This document shows, one piece after another, positions 8,181-17,105 of a stretch of 39,418 nucleotides of DNA (the first letter of the stretch is position 1; every line of letters begins with the position of its first letter). Position numbers and translations under genes: made by a program. The DNA comes from a bacterium (GTDB taxonomy: Bacteria; Patescibacteriota; Saccharimonadia; Saccharimonadales; JAGQNK01), in NCBI GenBank assembly GCA_029557815.1, contig JAKQHX010000048.1:1-39418 (forward strand), in the 5' to 3' direction. The notes beneath the pieces were generated by a model. It did no database searches. It was not told where the DNA came from and worked only from the letters and a program-made list of their open reading frames with translations.

Positions 8181-10732
8181 TCTTTGAAGAATTTCTGCAC
8201 CGCCTTGAAGTCGCGTTCTTTCCAGGCGGATTGCCAGGTCAGTACCTCTATGCCCTGGTTGACCGATCGCTCAAAGGCTGGTTCCAGCTTGGGTAGGAAG
8301 AACTCTTTAAATTCCTCTAGGAACTCTCGATTGGAGAACGCGTTTGCGGCGAACATCGGGAAGCGGTAAAAGCTCAGGTCGGAGCCAAGGTTTTTGGCCA
8401 GCCATTGCCAGTGGTCTTTCATCCAATTCCAGGTATCGTATTTTGCAAAGCGGTTGCCGAAGCTATAAGCGATCCAATACGCCACATCCTGATGACGTAC
8501 GGAAGCGGTGTCGATGACGCTTAGGGCACGCTTGTACAATTCGGGCCGCTTGAAGCCGGTGAGTGCTGCTGCAACGGTGGTACGTTCTTCGCTGCTGGTG
8601 CTCGCTTCGTGCATGGCAAGGAGCTTGTCGAACGTCTCCTGGTCGTTGTGTATCCGTACGGCAGTCGTATATATGACGCTACGTAAATCGGGGTCGATAT
8701 CTTCTGGTTTTTTCATGCGGTTGAAGCGTCTCAGACATTCGGCTACGACGGCTTCTTCATCTGCACCGGCGGCAAGACCAAGGATAGTGGGCCGGAGTAG
8801 CTGGTCGAAATGTGATTCGCTGGCCTTTTTTTCCCAGCCAAGTCGCTCAAGCTGCTTTCCGGCGAGGCGTTTGATAAATGGCTTCATTTGTTCGCGGAGA
8901 GCCTCGCTGTCCATAACGGCCCGCGTCGATAGTATGCCGCCGGCCATGACATCCCATACGGCGTTATCACTCTCGTCCTCAAAATATGATAGGAATCGCA
9001 GAGCGTCGATGGTAGAAGCCCGACCTGCCTTGGCGGCTTCGAATAGGTCGCTCAAAATACCAAGCCGATCAAGTGGTGAGAGTTGGTGCTTGGCTATGAG
9101 TGTGCCCAATGTATCCAAATGCTCAGGATTGTAGACGGTTCGGTAGAAACCACTTTGTCCACGGTTGAATTTAAGCGACGGACTATCCGCTACTTTTAGA
9201 TTGGTGCTCGCTTTGCTGAGTAGTTCGGGAATACCTTCTTCACCGGTTAACAACGCGATTGGCCAGATAGTATTTGGTCGCTTTTCTTGTTCGGGATTCA
9301 GATAAAAACGGTCTTGCGTAAGCTGGACCGAATCACCCTGAATATTTGCTTGTAAGAGTGGAAAGCCTGATTGCGACGTCCAGGCATGCATGAAATCTTT
9401 GACTTGCTTACCGGAGATATCTTCCAGAGCTGTCCAGAGGTCAACGGTATCAGTATTGCTATATGTATGGAGGCTCAGGTAGTGTCGGAGACCATCCCGG
9501 AACAAATCAGGTGTGAGGTACTCGTGGAGCATATGTATGACGCTTGCGCCCTTACTATAGCTAATAGTGTCAAAGATGGTGCGTATTTCGTCTGGATGGT
9601 GGACGGGTACTTCAATCGGGTGCGTGTGCTCCAGGGCATCAAGCTTGTACGCACGTTGTTGTTCGTCTACCGCAAACTGGGTCCACATTTGCCACTCCGG
9701 GAACAGGTGGTCGACGGCCAGGTACTCTATCCAGCTGGCAAAACCTTCGTTTAGCCAGAGGTCGGTCCACCAGCGCATGGTGACGAGGTTGCCGAACCAT
9801 TGGTGGGCTAGTTCATGTGCGACAACCATGGCAACGTATTGCTTGGTGCCGAGTGAGGTGTTCTTCGGATCGACAAGCATCACTTGCTCACGATAGGTAA
9901 TGAGCCCCCAGTTTTCCATGGCGCCGGACGCAAAGTCAGGCAGGGCGATCATGTCACACTTTTCCAGCGGGTAAGGAATCGCAAAATAATCGTTATAAAA
10001 CTCAAGTGTTTTGACGGCGGTATCAAGTGCAAATCGGGTAAACTCGACATTTCCTGGAGTTGCATATGTGCGGACCTTGACGCCGTCCCTGGTTCTGGCC
10101 TCGAGGTAGCCTAAGTTTCCATATGCAAACGCCAGTAAGTACGTCGGCATTTTTGGTGTGGTTTCGAAGGTTGAAACAACCGAGCCGCCCTTGGCTTTCT
10201 GCTCCTTTATCGGGGTGTTCGCTAGTACCGTTTCACCTTTTGGTGTGGCCAGCGTCAAGTCGAAGGTAGCTTTTGCTTCCGGTTCATCCACACAAGGAAA
10301 GACTTCCCTGGCGTGATGGCTCTCAAACTGGGTGGCGATGAGCTCCTGTTGCTTGCCGTCATGCTCAAAAAAGCAAGGATACATGCCATTCATGTTCCGG
10401 GTGATAATTCCAGAAAACTCAAGTGACACGGTGTAATGGCCGGGGTAGATTAGGTTTTCGGTATGTAGCCGGACTTCATCAAATTTTTTCTGGGTGTTTA
10501 TTCTTGCGATTGGAATATCTTGATTGCCTTTTTTGTCGTGTTTGGTTATCTTTGCGGCCGTTACCTTCAGGTCTTTCTGGTGAAGGGTGATGCGCTGATT
10601 GGGCCGCCCGGTCTTTTTGCCCGAAATAGAAACCTTGCCCGTGAAGGTCTTGTCACCGCGGTTAGGCACGAGCTCTAGTGTGTAATGTTCCGGCTGGAAC
10701 TCTGCAAACAGCCGTTTAACGTCTTTTCCCAT
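8171..10732 (-). CDS. pepN: M1-family zinc aminopeptidase
   Basis: An 853-residue M1 aminopeptidase that removes N-terminal residues from peptides, probably in the cytoplasm because no signal peptide is seen. The N-terminal beta domain is followed by the substrate-binding GAMEN motif (270-274) and the zinc site HELAHQW (His306, Glu307, His310) with the third ligand Glu329 in WLNEGFASW. The C-terminal half, from about 530, is the helical ERAP1-like domain that closes the active site. Length and domain order match PepN/tricorn-interacting-factor-type enzymes. For a peptide-scavenging, auxotrophic organism such an enzyme would supply amino acids. It is divergent from nusA. Confidence 0.95.
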   Translation of the reverse strand: MGKDVKRLFAEFQPEHYTLELVPNRGDKTFTGKVSISGKKTGRPNQRITLHQKDLKVTAAKITKHDKKGNQDIPIARINTQKKFDEVRLHTENLIYPGHYTVSLEFSGIITRNMNGMYPCFFEHDGKQQELIATQFESHHAREVFPCVDEPEAKATFDLTLATPKGETVLANTPIKEQKAKGGSVVSTFETTPKMPTYLLAFAYGNLGYLEARTRDGVKVRTYATPGNVEFTRFALDTAVKTLEFYNDYFAIPYPLEKCDMIALPDFASGAMENWGLITYREQVMLVDPKNTSLGTKQYVAMVVAHELAHQWFGNLVTMRWWTDLWLNEGFASWIEYLAVDHLFPEWQMWTQFAVDEQQRAYKLDALEHTHPIEVPVHHPDEIRTIFDTISYSKGASVIHMLHEYLTPDLFRDGLRHYLSLHTYSNTDTVDLWTALEDISGKQVKDFMHAWTSQSGFPLLQANIQGDSVQLTQDRFYLNPEQEKRPNTIWPIALLTGEEGIPELLSKASTNLKVADSPSLKFNRGQSGFYRTVYNPEHLDTLGTLIAKHQLSPLDRLGILSDLFEAAKAGRASTIDALRFLSYFEDESDNAVWDVMAGGILSTRAVMDSEALREQMKPFIKRLAGKQLERLGWEKKASESHFDQLLRPTILGLAAGADEEAVVAECLRRFNRMKKPEDIDPDLRSVIYTTAVRIHNDQETFDKLLAMHEASTSSEERTTVAAALTGFKRPELYKRALSVIDTASVRHQDVAYWIAYSFGNRFAKYDTWNWMKDHWQWLAKNLGSDLSFYRFPMFAANAFSNREFLEEFKEFFLPKLEPAFERSVNQGIEVLTWQSAWKERDFKAVQKFFKENK

Positions 10733-10740
10733 ACCTTATT

Positions 10741-10746
10741 AGTCTA
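10741..10746 (-). promoter_or_regulatory. -10 element of aminopeptidase gene, probable leaderless start
   Basis: TAGACT on the minus strand lies eight bases before the ATG at 10732. The promoter faces away from the nusA promoter, which begins 17 bp further on. Confidence 0.45.
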
Positions 10747-10762
10747 CATTACTCCGGGACAA

Positions 10763-10791
10763 TTGACACCGGATAATTCACAGTGTAGAAT
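10763..10791 (+). promoter_or_regulatory. Strong sigma70-type promoter of nusA
   Basis: TTGACA (6/6), 17 bp, TAGAAT (5/6). The predicted start is near 10798. It leaves a leader of about 82 nt containing a hairpin with a T-run and a good Shine-Dalgarno site. Confidence 0.8.
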
Positions 10792-10803
10792 TGCAAGTGT
10801 TGT

Positions 10804-10829
10804 AGGTCGGCCGGCAGGTCGGCTTTTTT
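10804..10829 (+). terminator. Candidate attenuator in the nusA leader
   Basis: GCCG (10810-10813) pairs with CGGC (10820-10823) around a six-base loop, with one G-T pair outside, and is followed by six T. The octamer AGGTCGGC occurs twice (10804-10811 and 10816-10823). The element begins about ten bases after the predicted transcription start, so a terminated RNA would be only about 30 nt. Confidence 0.45.
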
Positions 10830-10879
10830 CATGGAATCCACTTAACGCAACTACTGAAAATAAACGAAGGAGACACACA

Positions 10880-12049
10880 ATGGATCTAGATATTAAGCAG
10901 CTGGCAATGGCGCTCAAGACAATCGCCGAAGAGAAGAACTTGCCCGAAGAGACCGTACAAGAGGTGGTTGAACAAGCGTTGGCCGCTGCATATCGCCGTG
11001 ATTTTGGTGATCGTGAACAAGAAGTCCGTGTCAGTATGAACCTGAACACTGGTGACGTTGACGCATTTGTTACGAAAGAAGTCGTGGAAAAAGTCGGTGA
11101 TGAGCACTTTGAGGTTAGCCTTACGGAAGCGCAAGCTATGAAAAAGAACGCGCAAGTCGGCGACATGATAGAAGTACACGAAAACATCAGTAACTTTGGG
11201 CGGGTGGCTGCCCAGACAGCAAAGCAGGTCATTCTGCAGCGTCTACGCGAAGCTGAGCGTGAAATCATCATGGATGAGTATGAAGATAAAATCGGCACGG
11301 TCATCAATGGTATCGTGGCTCGAGTTGAGGGCCGCATTGTGCGCGTAGATCTAGGCAAGGCTCAGGGTATCATGCCGATGAGCGAACAAATCCAAGGTGA
11401 GCGTTACTACCCCGGGCAGCGTCTTAAGGTTTTTTTGAAGGATGTTGAGCGGGGACCTCGTGGTCCGCAACTCGTCGTGTCGCGTGGCAGTACGCAGTTC
11501 GTTGAGTGGTTGTTCCGCGCAGAAGTGCCAGAAATGGAAAACGGTTCAGTCGAAATCAAAGGTATCTCACGCGAAGCCGGGGTACGTAGCAAGATTGCTG
11601 TCGCAAGCACCGTCCAGGGTGTTGACCCTGTGGGAACTTTCGTTGGCGGGCACGGGACCCGTGTGAACGCAGTGATGAGCGAAATCGGCGAACAAGAAAA
11701 GATCGACATCGTTGTGTGGTCAGAAAATACGAAGGAATATATTATCAATGCCTTATCCCCGACCAAGGTGTTGCGCGTTGAGCTTGATGAGACTTCCAAA
11801 AAGGCGAAAGTAATCGTACCCGAAGACCAGCTTAGTATTGCTATCGGAAAGGCAGGCCAGAACGTCCGCTTGGCCAGCAAGCTCTGCGGCTATGAGATTG
11901 ACATCAGTGCAGAACGGGAAAAGACGGTGTCGGAGCCAGCTACCAAAGAAGAAATCAAGCCTCGTCAGGCACCGAAACTCAAGAAGAAAGAGCAGCTCGA
12001 AAGTAGTTTGCTTGAAGCGATTGAGCAACACGGTACCGAAGACAAATAG
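10880..12049 (+). CDS. nusA: Transcription termination/antitermination factor NusA
   Basis: NusA binds RNA polymerase and modulates pausing, intrinsic termination and antitermination. The start is the ATG at 10880, preceded at the right distance by GAAGGAG, giving 389 residues beginning MDLDIKQLAMAL. In order it has the polymerase-binding N-terminal domain (1 to about 130), an S1 domain (about 135-200, with GTVINGIVARVEGRIVRVDL), and KH1 and KH2 (about 200-340, with VGGHGTRVNAVMSEI and AIGKAGQNVRLASKL). A short charged tail follows. The C-terminal acidic repeats of E. coli NusA are absent, as in most bacteria. It does not lie in the usual rimP-nusA-infB operon. A terminator-like hairpin in its leader suggests autoregulation. 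Confidence 0.96.
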   Translation: MDLDIKQLAMALKTIAEEKNLPEETVQEVVEQALAAAYRRDFGDREQEVRVSMNLNTGDVDAFVTKEVVEKVGDEHFEVSLTEAQAMKKNAQVGDMIEVHENISNFGRVAAQTAKQVILQRLREAEREIIMDEYEDKIGTVINGIVARVEGRIVRVDLGKAQGIMPMSEQIQGERYYPGQRLKVFLKDVERGPRGPQLVVSRGSTQFVEWLFRAEVPEMENGSVEIKGISREAGVRSKIAVASTVQGVDPVGTFVGGHGTRVNAVMSEIGEQEKIDIVVWSENTKEYIINALSPTKVLRVELDETSKKAKVIVPEDQLSIAIGKAGQNVRLASKLCGYEIDISAEREKTVSEPATKEEIKPRQAPKLKKKEQLESSLLEAIEQHGTEDK

Positions 12050-12067
12050 AATGAAGAAAATCCTTAA

Positions 12068-12106
12068 TTAGCACTCTTGCATTGGGAGTGCTAATTTTGA
12101 TATCAT
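12068..12106 (+). promoter_or_regulatory. CIRCE operator overlapping the clpC promoter
   Basis: TTAGCACTC-N9-GAGTGCTAA (12068-12094) is a perfect match to the CIRCE operator bound by the heat-shock repressor HrcA. The -35 TTGCAT (12077-12082) lies inside its spacer, and an extended -10 TGATATCAT ends at 12106 after an 18-bp gap. Bound repressor would block polymerase directly. Confidence 0.92.
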
Positions 12107-12161
12107 GGATATAGCGGAACAGCCACCGCCCCAACTTAGTAGAAAAGGGAAAAGAGTAGCC

Positions 12162-12228
12162 GGAATTTGGATGTATTCCAAATCCCCGCGCGATGAACCG
12201 GGTCCCCACAAAATACGTTTTTGTGTGG
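12162..12228 (+). other. Structured 5' leader of clpC
   Basis: The clpC leader is about 160 nt long, exceptional in a region where most genes have no leader. It contains two clear hairpins. The first pairs GGAATTTGGA (one bulged A) with TCCAAATCC (12162-12185). The second pairs CACAAAA with TTTTGTG (12207-12225), extendable by two G-C pairs past a bulge. Neither covers the GGAGG ribosome-binding site at 12260-12264. I do not recognise a known riboswitch or thermometer. Confidence 0.45.
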
Positions 12229-12271
12229 CAAGGAAAACCGTAGGTTTGTCTTATTAAACCGGAGGCGAATT

Positions 12272-14776
12272 ATGATGCCACAAAACTCAGATTTCCAAGA
12301 ATTTTTGAACCATCTGACTGATAATGCTTTGCAAAGCCTGAAGCACGCAGACGCAATCGCGCGGAGCTTTGGCAGTGCGTATGTTGGTACCGAACACTTA
12401 CTGCTTGGCGTACTGGCTCAGGACACAAGTATGGGTTCGAAAATCCTGGAAGGCGCCGGTGTGACTTTGGATCGTGCCAGGTTGGCACTTAACCTCACGC
12501 CAAAGACGCTTGTTATAAATATGGGTGCGAAGGGCCTCAGTGAAACGGCCAAGTTGACCCTCAAGATGGCTTACGATGTCGCCCAAGACTTCAATCAAGA
12601 ATATTGCGGAACGGAACATATTCTTTATAGCGTGCTAACCCAAAAAAATGCTCGGGCGACTATCTTGCTCCGGGACATGAACGTAAATGTAGACAACCTC
12701 GTTTCCGAGTTAGAACAGTTCCTCAACCGGCAGCAATACGAAGATGAAGGTGGGAATACTACCGAGCGACGCAAGAATAAAAAGGCCAAGAAAACAGCAT
12801 TAGATTTTTTCGGTACAGACCTGACTGCTCAAGCGCGGTCCGGTAAACTTGATCCGGTAGTCGGTCGCGAAGCCCAGATTCGTCGGGTGATTACGATCTT
12901 GAACAGACGCACCAAAAACAACCCTGTGCTCATTGGCGAGCCTGGCGTTGGAAAGACTGCTATTGTTGAAGGCTTGGCTCAACGTATCGTGAGTGAGGAC
13001 GTACCGGATAGCCTCCTAGACAAGCGAATAGTCATGCTTGATCTCGCGGGTATGATTGCTGGTACAAAATATCGTGGCGAGTTCGAAGAGCGCCTCAAAA
13101 AGGTTATGAGCGAGCTTGAAAGTGACCGCAAAACAATAGTGTTTATCGATGAAATGCACCTCATCGTCGGCGCTGGTGCTGCCGAAGGCGCCATGGATGC
13201 CGGCAATATCCTTAAGCCGGCTCTTGCACGGGGCAAGATCCAAGTTATTGGCGCCACGACTACGGCTGAGTACACGAAGCACGTCGAAAAAGATGCTGCT
13301 TTGGAGCGTCGTTTTCAGCCAATCCAGGTGCCTGAAACCACCCCTGCTGAAACACTGGCGATCCTGAAAGGGCTTCGCAAACACTACGAAGAATTCCATG
13401 GGGTTAAGGTTAGCGATGAGGTTCTCGAAGATACCGTTGCGCTGGCCAAACGCTATATAAACGACCGTTTCATGCCGGATAAAGCAATCGACTTGCTTGA
13501 TGAAACAGCCGCGCATTTGCGAGTTGATAAAGGTAAAACCCCGCCCGAAGTCCGCAAGCTTCAAAAAGAGTTGAAGCTTGTCAACGTTCGCATCGAAGAC
13601 GCGGTTGATAACGAAGATTACGAAAAAGCCGCCAAGCATAAACAACGTGCTTCCCAGATCAAAGAGGCGTTGAAGAAGCTCGAGGCTGAAGGTAAGTCTG
13701 CAAACCGTTTGACTATCACGAGCGAAGATATCGCTGAGGTCGTAGCTCGCATGACCGGTGTACCGGTAACAAAAGTCATTCGATCTGAGGCAAAATACCT
13801 GCTGAACCTGGAAAAGACGTTGCGAAAGTTTGTAATCGGCCAAGACGAAGCAGTTGAAGCCGTCGCTAAAGCGGTTCGTCGTAACCGGGTTGGTATCGGC
13901 AGTGGCAAGCGTCCGATCGGATCCTTCGTATTTCTTGGGCCCACTGGTGTCGGTAAGACGGAGCTGGCCCGAGTGCTGGCCCGTGAGTTCTTTGGGAGTG
14001 AGGACGCACTCGTCAAGATCGACATGAGTGAATTTGGAGAACATCACAATGTATCGCGGCTCGTGGGCGCTCCGGCAGGCTACGTCGGGTATGACGAAGG
14101 CGGGCAGCTGACGGACAAGATCCGTCGTCAACCATATAGCCTGGTACTGTTCGACGAAATTGAAAAAGCTCATCCAGACGTCTTTAATATGCTTCTCCAG
14201 GTACTTGAAGACGGCTATCTAACTGATGCGAAGGGCCGAAAGATTGATTTCACCAACACCATCGTTATCATGACCAGCAATATCGGGGCGGACAAACTGC
14301 AAAAAGAGGCCAACCTCGGCTTCCATGCTGATAATAAGAGCGACTTTGATGACCTGGACGCCTTGCATGACCGTAATAAAGGAAAGGTATTTGACGAGCT
14401 CAAGAAAATGATGCGTCCTGAATTCCTCAACCGCATAGACAAGACAATTGTTTTCCGGGCGCTCACCCGAAAAAACGTTCTCAAGATCTTGGACCTGCAG
14501 ATTAACGAGCTTCGTCAGAGGCTGGTCAAGCACGGCATTGACCTGCAGCTCACGCCTGCTGCCAAAAATCATCTACTGAAACAAGGATACGATGCTACGA
14601 ATGGCGTACGGCCGATGCGCCGGCTCATCGCCGACACCATTGAAGACCACATTGCGCATGAGCTGCTGGATGACAAGTACCACAAAGGTCACATAATCCG
14701 TGTCAGCGCCAAGAACCACCAGCTCGTGTATACGGCCGAAACAGAGGGTTCGGAAGCTACCCACGTAATCATGTAG
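12272..14776 (+). CDS. clpC: ATP-dependent Clp protease ATPase subunit ClpC
   Basis: A 834-residue Hsp100/ClpC unfoldase that feeds proteins into ClpP. The start is the ATG at 12272, eight bases after GGAGG; the frame extends upstream but without a start signal. It has two Clp-N repeats (about 10-150), a first AAA+ domain with Walker A GEPGVGKT (222-229), a middle region with a UVR-like [16 protein letters not shown] segment near 440, and a second AAA+ domain with Walker A GPTGVGKT near 556. An LGF tripeptide after the second sensor region could be the ClpP-docking loop. The middle domain and UVR motif place it in ClpC rather than ClpA or ClpB. A perfect CIRCE operator precedes it, as for clpP at 31.9 kb, so the two partners are probably co-induced by heat. 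Confidence 0.96.
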   Translation: MMPQNSDFQEFLNHLTDNALQSLKHADAIARSFGSAYVGTEHLLLGVLAQDTSMGSKILEGAGVTLDRARLALNLTPKTLVINMGAKGLSETAKLTLKMAYDVAQDFNQEYCGTEHILYSVLTQKNARATILLRDMNVNVDNLVSELEQFLNRQQYEDEGGNTTERRKNKKAKKTALDFFGTDLTAQARSGKLDPVVGREAQIRRVITILNRRTKNNPVLIGEPGVGKTAIVEGLAQRIVSEDVPDSLLDKRIVMLDLAGMIAGTKYRGEFEERLKKVMSELESDRKTIVFIDEMHLIVGAGAAEGAMDAGNILKPALARGKIQVIGATTTAEYTKHVEKDAALERRFQPIQVPETTPAETLAILKGLRKHYEEFHGVKVSDEVLEDTVALAKRYINDRFMPDKAIDLLDETAAHLRVDKGKTPPEVRKLQKELKLVNVRIEDAVDNEDYEKAAKHKQRASQIKEALKKLEAEGKSANRLTITSEDIAEVVARMTGVPVTKVIRSEAKYLLNLEKTLRKFVIGQDEAVEAVAKAVRRNRVGIGSGKRPIGSFVFLGPTGVGKTELARVLAREFFGSEDALVKIDMSEFGEHHNVSRLVGAPAGYVGYDEGGQLTDKIRRQPYSLVLFDEIEKAHPDVFNMLLQVLEDGYLTDAKGRKIDFTNTIVIMTSNIGADKLQKEANLGFHADNKSDFDDLDALHDRNKGKVFDELKKMMRPEFLNRIDKTIVFRALTRKNVLKILDLQINELRQRLVKHGIDLQLTPAAKNHLLKQGYDATNGVRPMRRLIADTIEDHIAHELLDDKYHKGHIIRVSAKNHQLVYTAETEGSEATHVIM

Positions 14777-14788
14777 AATAAAGGGGTT

Positions 14789-15739
14789 ATGTTTAGGACA
14801 CTCCATCGACGATCGTCTGGACAGGCTGCTGTTCTCGTATTTTTGCTGCTCGTACTACTTCTATCGGCTCTTGCATGGGTAAGACGACAGGATATTTACG
14901 ACTGGACGCGACTTAGAAACTACAATCCGCCCGATCAGATAGCACAGCTGGCATTTGATACGACCATGAACAATTCCGCCAGGCGTCTGTTCTATGTGCA
15001 CCATCCAGAGCTTAACGACCGTGAGGCCTTCAACAAGAATTGTAAGGGGTTTGGTGAGCATACTATAGTGCTTGGCTGTTATGTGTCGAATGATGGCATA
15101 TTCCTATTTGATATCAATGATGAACGGCTCGAGGGCGTGGAACAAGTAACGGCAGCACACGAGATGCTCCACGCTGCATACGACCGACTTAGCCAGGATG
15201 AGCGGGCAAAAGTAGACAAAATGACAGCTGCCGCATTTGCGACCGTTACCGACGAGCGCATCAAACGGTCTATCGAGAACTACCGACAGCGTGATGCAAG
15301 CGTCGTTCCGAACGAACTGCACTCAATCTTGGCAACCGAAGTCCGAAACTTATCTCCAGAACTCGAGGAATATTACAAAAGGTACTTTACTAATCGTCAT
15401 GCCGTGGTGGCTTTCTCTGAGAGATACGAGGCGGCGCTCACAAAACAACGCAATCAGGCTGCAGCTTTGGAGCTACAGATTTCCGGTTTGCGACATGAGA
15501 TCGAGCAACTGGAAAGTACCTTGACGAGCGAGCGCAATAGCCTGCAGACAGTCAGGGCTGGAGTCGATACACAAGAAGAGGCTGCTGCATACAATGCTCG
15601 GGTTGCTGCGTATAACGACAATATCCGTTTATTGAATGACCAGATAGGACGCCACAACGCACTGATAGAGGAGTATAGGAAGGTTGCCGTCGAAGCCCAA
15701 GAGTTATATCAGGCCCTCGACAGTCGTCCTACGCTGTAA
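14789..15739 (+). CDS. Membrane-anchored protein with HExxH motif and coiled coil
   Basis: I do not recognise a named family. The 316-residue product starts with a short basic segment and one transmembrane helix (about 13-30, AAVLVFLLLVLLLSALAW), so most of it should lie outside the membrane. The sequence TAAHEMLHAAYDRL contains HEMLH at 124-128, a zinc-metallopeptidase signature. PNELHSILATEV and LEEYYKRYF follow and could supply a third ligand such as Glu. Two cysteines at about 85 and 97 could form a disulfide. Residues about 215-305 are predicted coiled coil, rich in Glu, Gln, Leu and Arg. It starts 12 bp after clpC with AAAGGGG as a possible ribosome-binding site. A role in envelope proteolysis is possible but unproven. 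Confidence 0.75.
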   Translation: MFRTLHRRSSGQAAVLVFLLLVLLLSALAWVRRQDIYDWTRLRNYNPPDQIAQLAFDTTMNNSARRLFYVHHPELNDREAFNKNCKGFGEHTIVLGCYVSNDGIFLFDINDERLEGVEQVTAAHEMLHAAYDRLSQDERAKVDKMTAAAFATVTDERIKRSIENYRQRDASVVPNELHSILATEVRNLSPELEEYYKRYFTNRHAVVAFSERYEAALTKQRNQAAALELQISGLRHEIEQLESTLTSERNSLQTVRAGVDTQEEAAAYNARVAAYNDNIRLLNDQIGRHNALIEEYRKVAVEAQELYQALDSRPTL

Positions 15740-15741
15740 TC

Positions 15742-15750
15742 TGCTACACT
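15742..15750 (+). promoter_or_regulatory. Extended -10 promoter of radA, leaderless start
   Basis: TGCTACACT (TGn plus TACACT) ends eight bases before the radA ATG at 15759. There is no Shine-Dalgarno sequence. Confidence 0.55.
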
Positions 15751-15758
15751 AAAAGCAA

Positions 15759-17105
15759 ATGGCGAAGAAAGATACCAAGAAGTACGTGTGCTCTAACTGT
15801 GGAGCTGAGAGTTCGACGTGGAGCGGCAAATGCTATAACTGTGGCGAGTGGAATACGTTGGAAGAACAGTTGGTCATCACTTTCAGCAACGTAAAGAGTG
15901 GCGGAAGAACGCTCCAGACCCAATCCGTTAACAAGTCCCTCGCCAAAGACCACAAGCGACTCAGTACGGGCATTGCAGAAGTGGACTCGGTATTTGGCGG
16001 AGGTATTGTGGCGGGGAGCGTAAACCTCATCGCAGGACAACCCGGAATCGGTAAAAGCACCCTGCTTCTACAGGTAGCGTATGCGCTGAGCAGTAACCGG
16101 TCAGTATTGTATATAAGCGCCGAAGAATCGGCTCACCAAATAGGGATTCGTGCTGAAAGGCTTGGTACCAATAGTAAAAACCTCCAACTAGCGACCAGTA
16201 CGAGCGCTGACGATATTGCGGCGACAATCGCCCAAGGCTCCTATGAGCTTGTTATCATAGACTCAATTCAGACGATTGCCTGTGCTGCTATCTCTTCGGC
16301 CGCCGGCAATGTCAGTCAAATAACCAACAGCACGGCTTTGCTTACGGCCGCCGCGAAGCAAACAGGTACAGCAATCATACTTGTCGGCCATGTGACAAAA
16401 GAGGGTTCTATCGCTGGCCCTAAAGTTCTTGAACATGTAGTCGATGTCGTTCTGCAGCTCGAGGGCGATCGGTATGGTGGCTTCAAAGTACTCCGGACGG
16501 TCAAGAACCGCTATGGTTCAACCAACGAAACGGGTATCTTCGAAATGATTGATAACGGTTTACAGCCAGTGGCGAATCCATCCGCTGCTTTGCTTGCCGA
16601 GAGACAGGTGAGTGATGGTTCGGTTATCTTGGCGACGCTTGAAGGTACGAGACCGCTGCTCGTGGAGGTACAGGCGCTTGTTAATAGGACGAGCTACGGC
16701 TATCCAAAGCGCGCGGCAAGCGGTATCGACCTGAACCGTGTGAATTTACTCGTAGCAATGTTGGAAAAGCGCACCAAATTGAACTTGGCGGACCAAGATA
16801 TCTATATAAATATCGTCGGCGGCATTAAACTCACTGAGCCAGCTGCTGATTTGGCGGTCGTTATGGCTATCGCGTCAGCTGCTAAAGGTTTGCAGCTCAA
16901 GGCGAATGCCGTAGTCTTCGGGGAACTGGGGCTTTCTGGCGAAATCCGTCACGTACCCTTCGTAGAGAAACGACTTTCGGAGGCAAAGAAGCTCGGATTT
17001 GACGCTGCTATTGGGCCAGTTATTAAAACAGGCAAAAAACCACCGGGATACACGGGAGTTAGAGATGTTCGTACGGCACTCAATACCTTTTTGGAAAAAG
17101 AATGA
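15759..17105 (+). CDS. radA: DNA repair protein RadA (Sms)
   Basis: RadA/Sms is a RecA-like ATPase and branch-migration helicase that processes recombination intermediates. The 448-residue product has an N-terminal C4 zinc finger (Cys11, Cys14, Cys25, Cys28), Walker A GQPGIGKST (93-101), Walker B LVIIDSIQT, and the RadA-specific motif KNRYG (249-253) in place of the usual KNRFG. A Lon-protease-like C-terminal domain starts near 270 and includes GIDLNRVNLLVAMLEKR. All family parts are present and the length is normal. Its stop overlaps the start of the PIN-TRAM gene (ATGA, 17102-17105). radA next to a yacL-like PIN gene is a known bacterial arrangement. Confidence 0.96.
   Translation: MAKKDTKKYVCSNCGAESSTWSGKCYNCGEWNTLEEQLVITFSNVKSGGRTLQTQSVNKSLAKDHKRLSTGIAEVDSVFGGGIVAGSVNLIAGQPGIGKSTLLLQVAYALSSNRSVLYISAEESAHQIGIRAERLGTNSKNLQLATSTSADDIAATIAQGSYELVIIDSIQTIACAAISSAAGNVSQITNSTALLTAAAKQTGTAIILVGHVTKEGSIAGPKVLEHVVDVVLQLEGDRYGGFKVLRTVKNRYGSTNETGIFEMIDNGLQPVANPSAALLAERQVSDGSVILATLEGTRPLLVEVQALVNRTSYGYPKRAASGIDLNRVNLLVAMLEKRTKLNLADQDIYINIVGGIKLTEPAADLAVVMAIASAAKGLQLKANAVVFGELGLSGEIRHVPFVEKRLSEAKKLGFDAAIGPVIKTGKKPPGYTGVRDVRTALNTFLEKE

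Noticed and set aside
8508-9134. A 208-codon plus-strand frame inside the M1 aminopeptidase gene
   Set aside because: Low-complexity Ser/Arg-rich translation opposite a conserved gene; no ribosome-binding site.
13016-14173. A 385-codon open frame on the minus strand inside clpC
   Set aside because: It lies wholly opposite a well-conserved ClpC sequence and its translation shows no recognisable domain. It is a by-product of codon bias in clpC.
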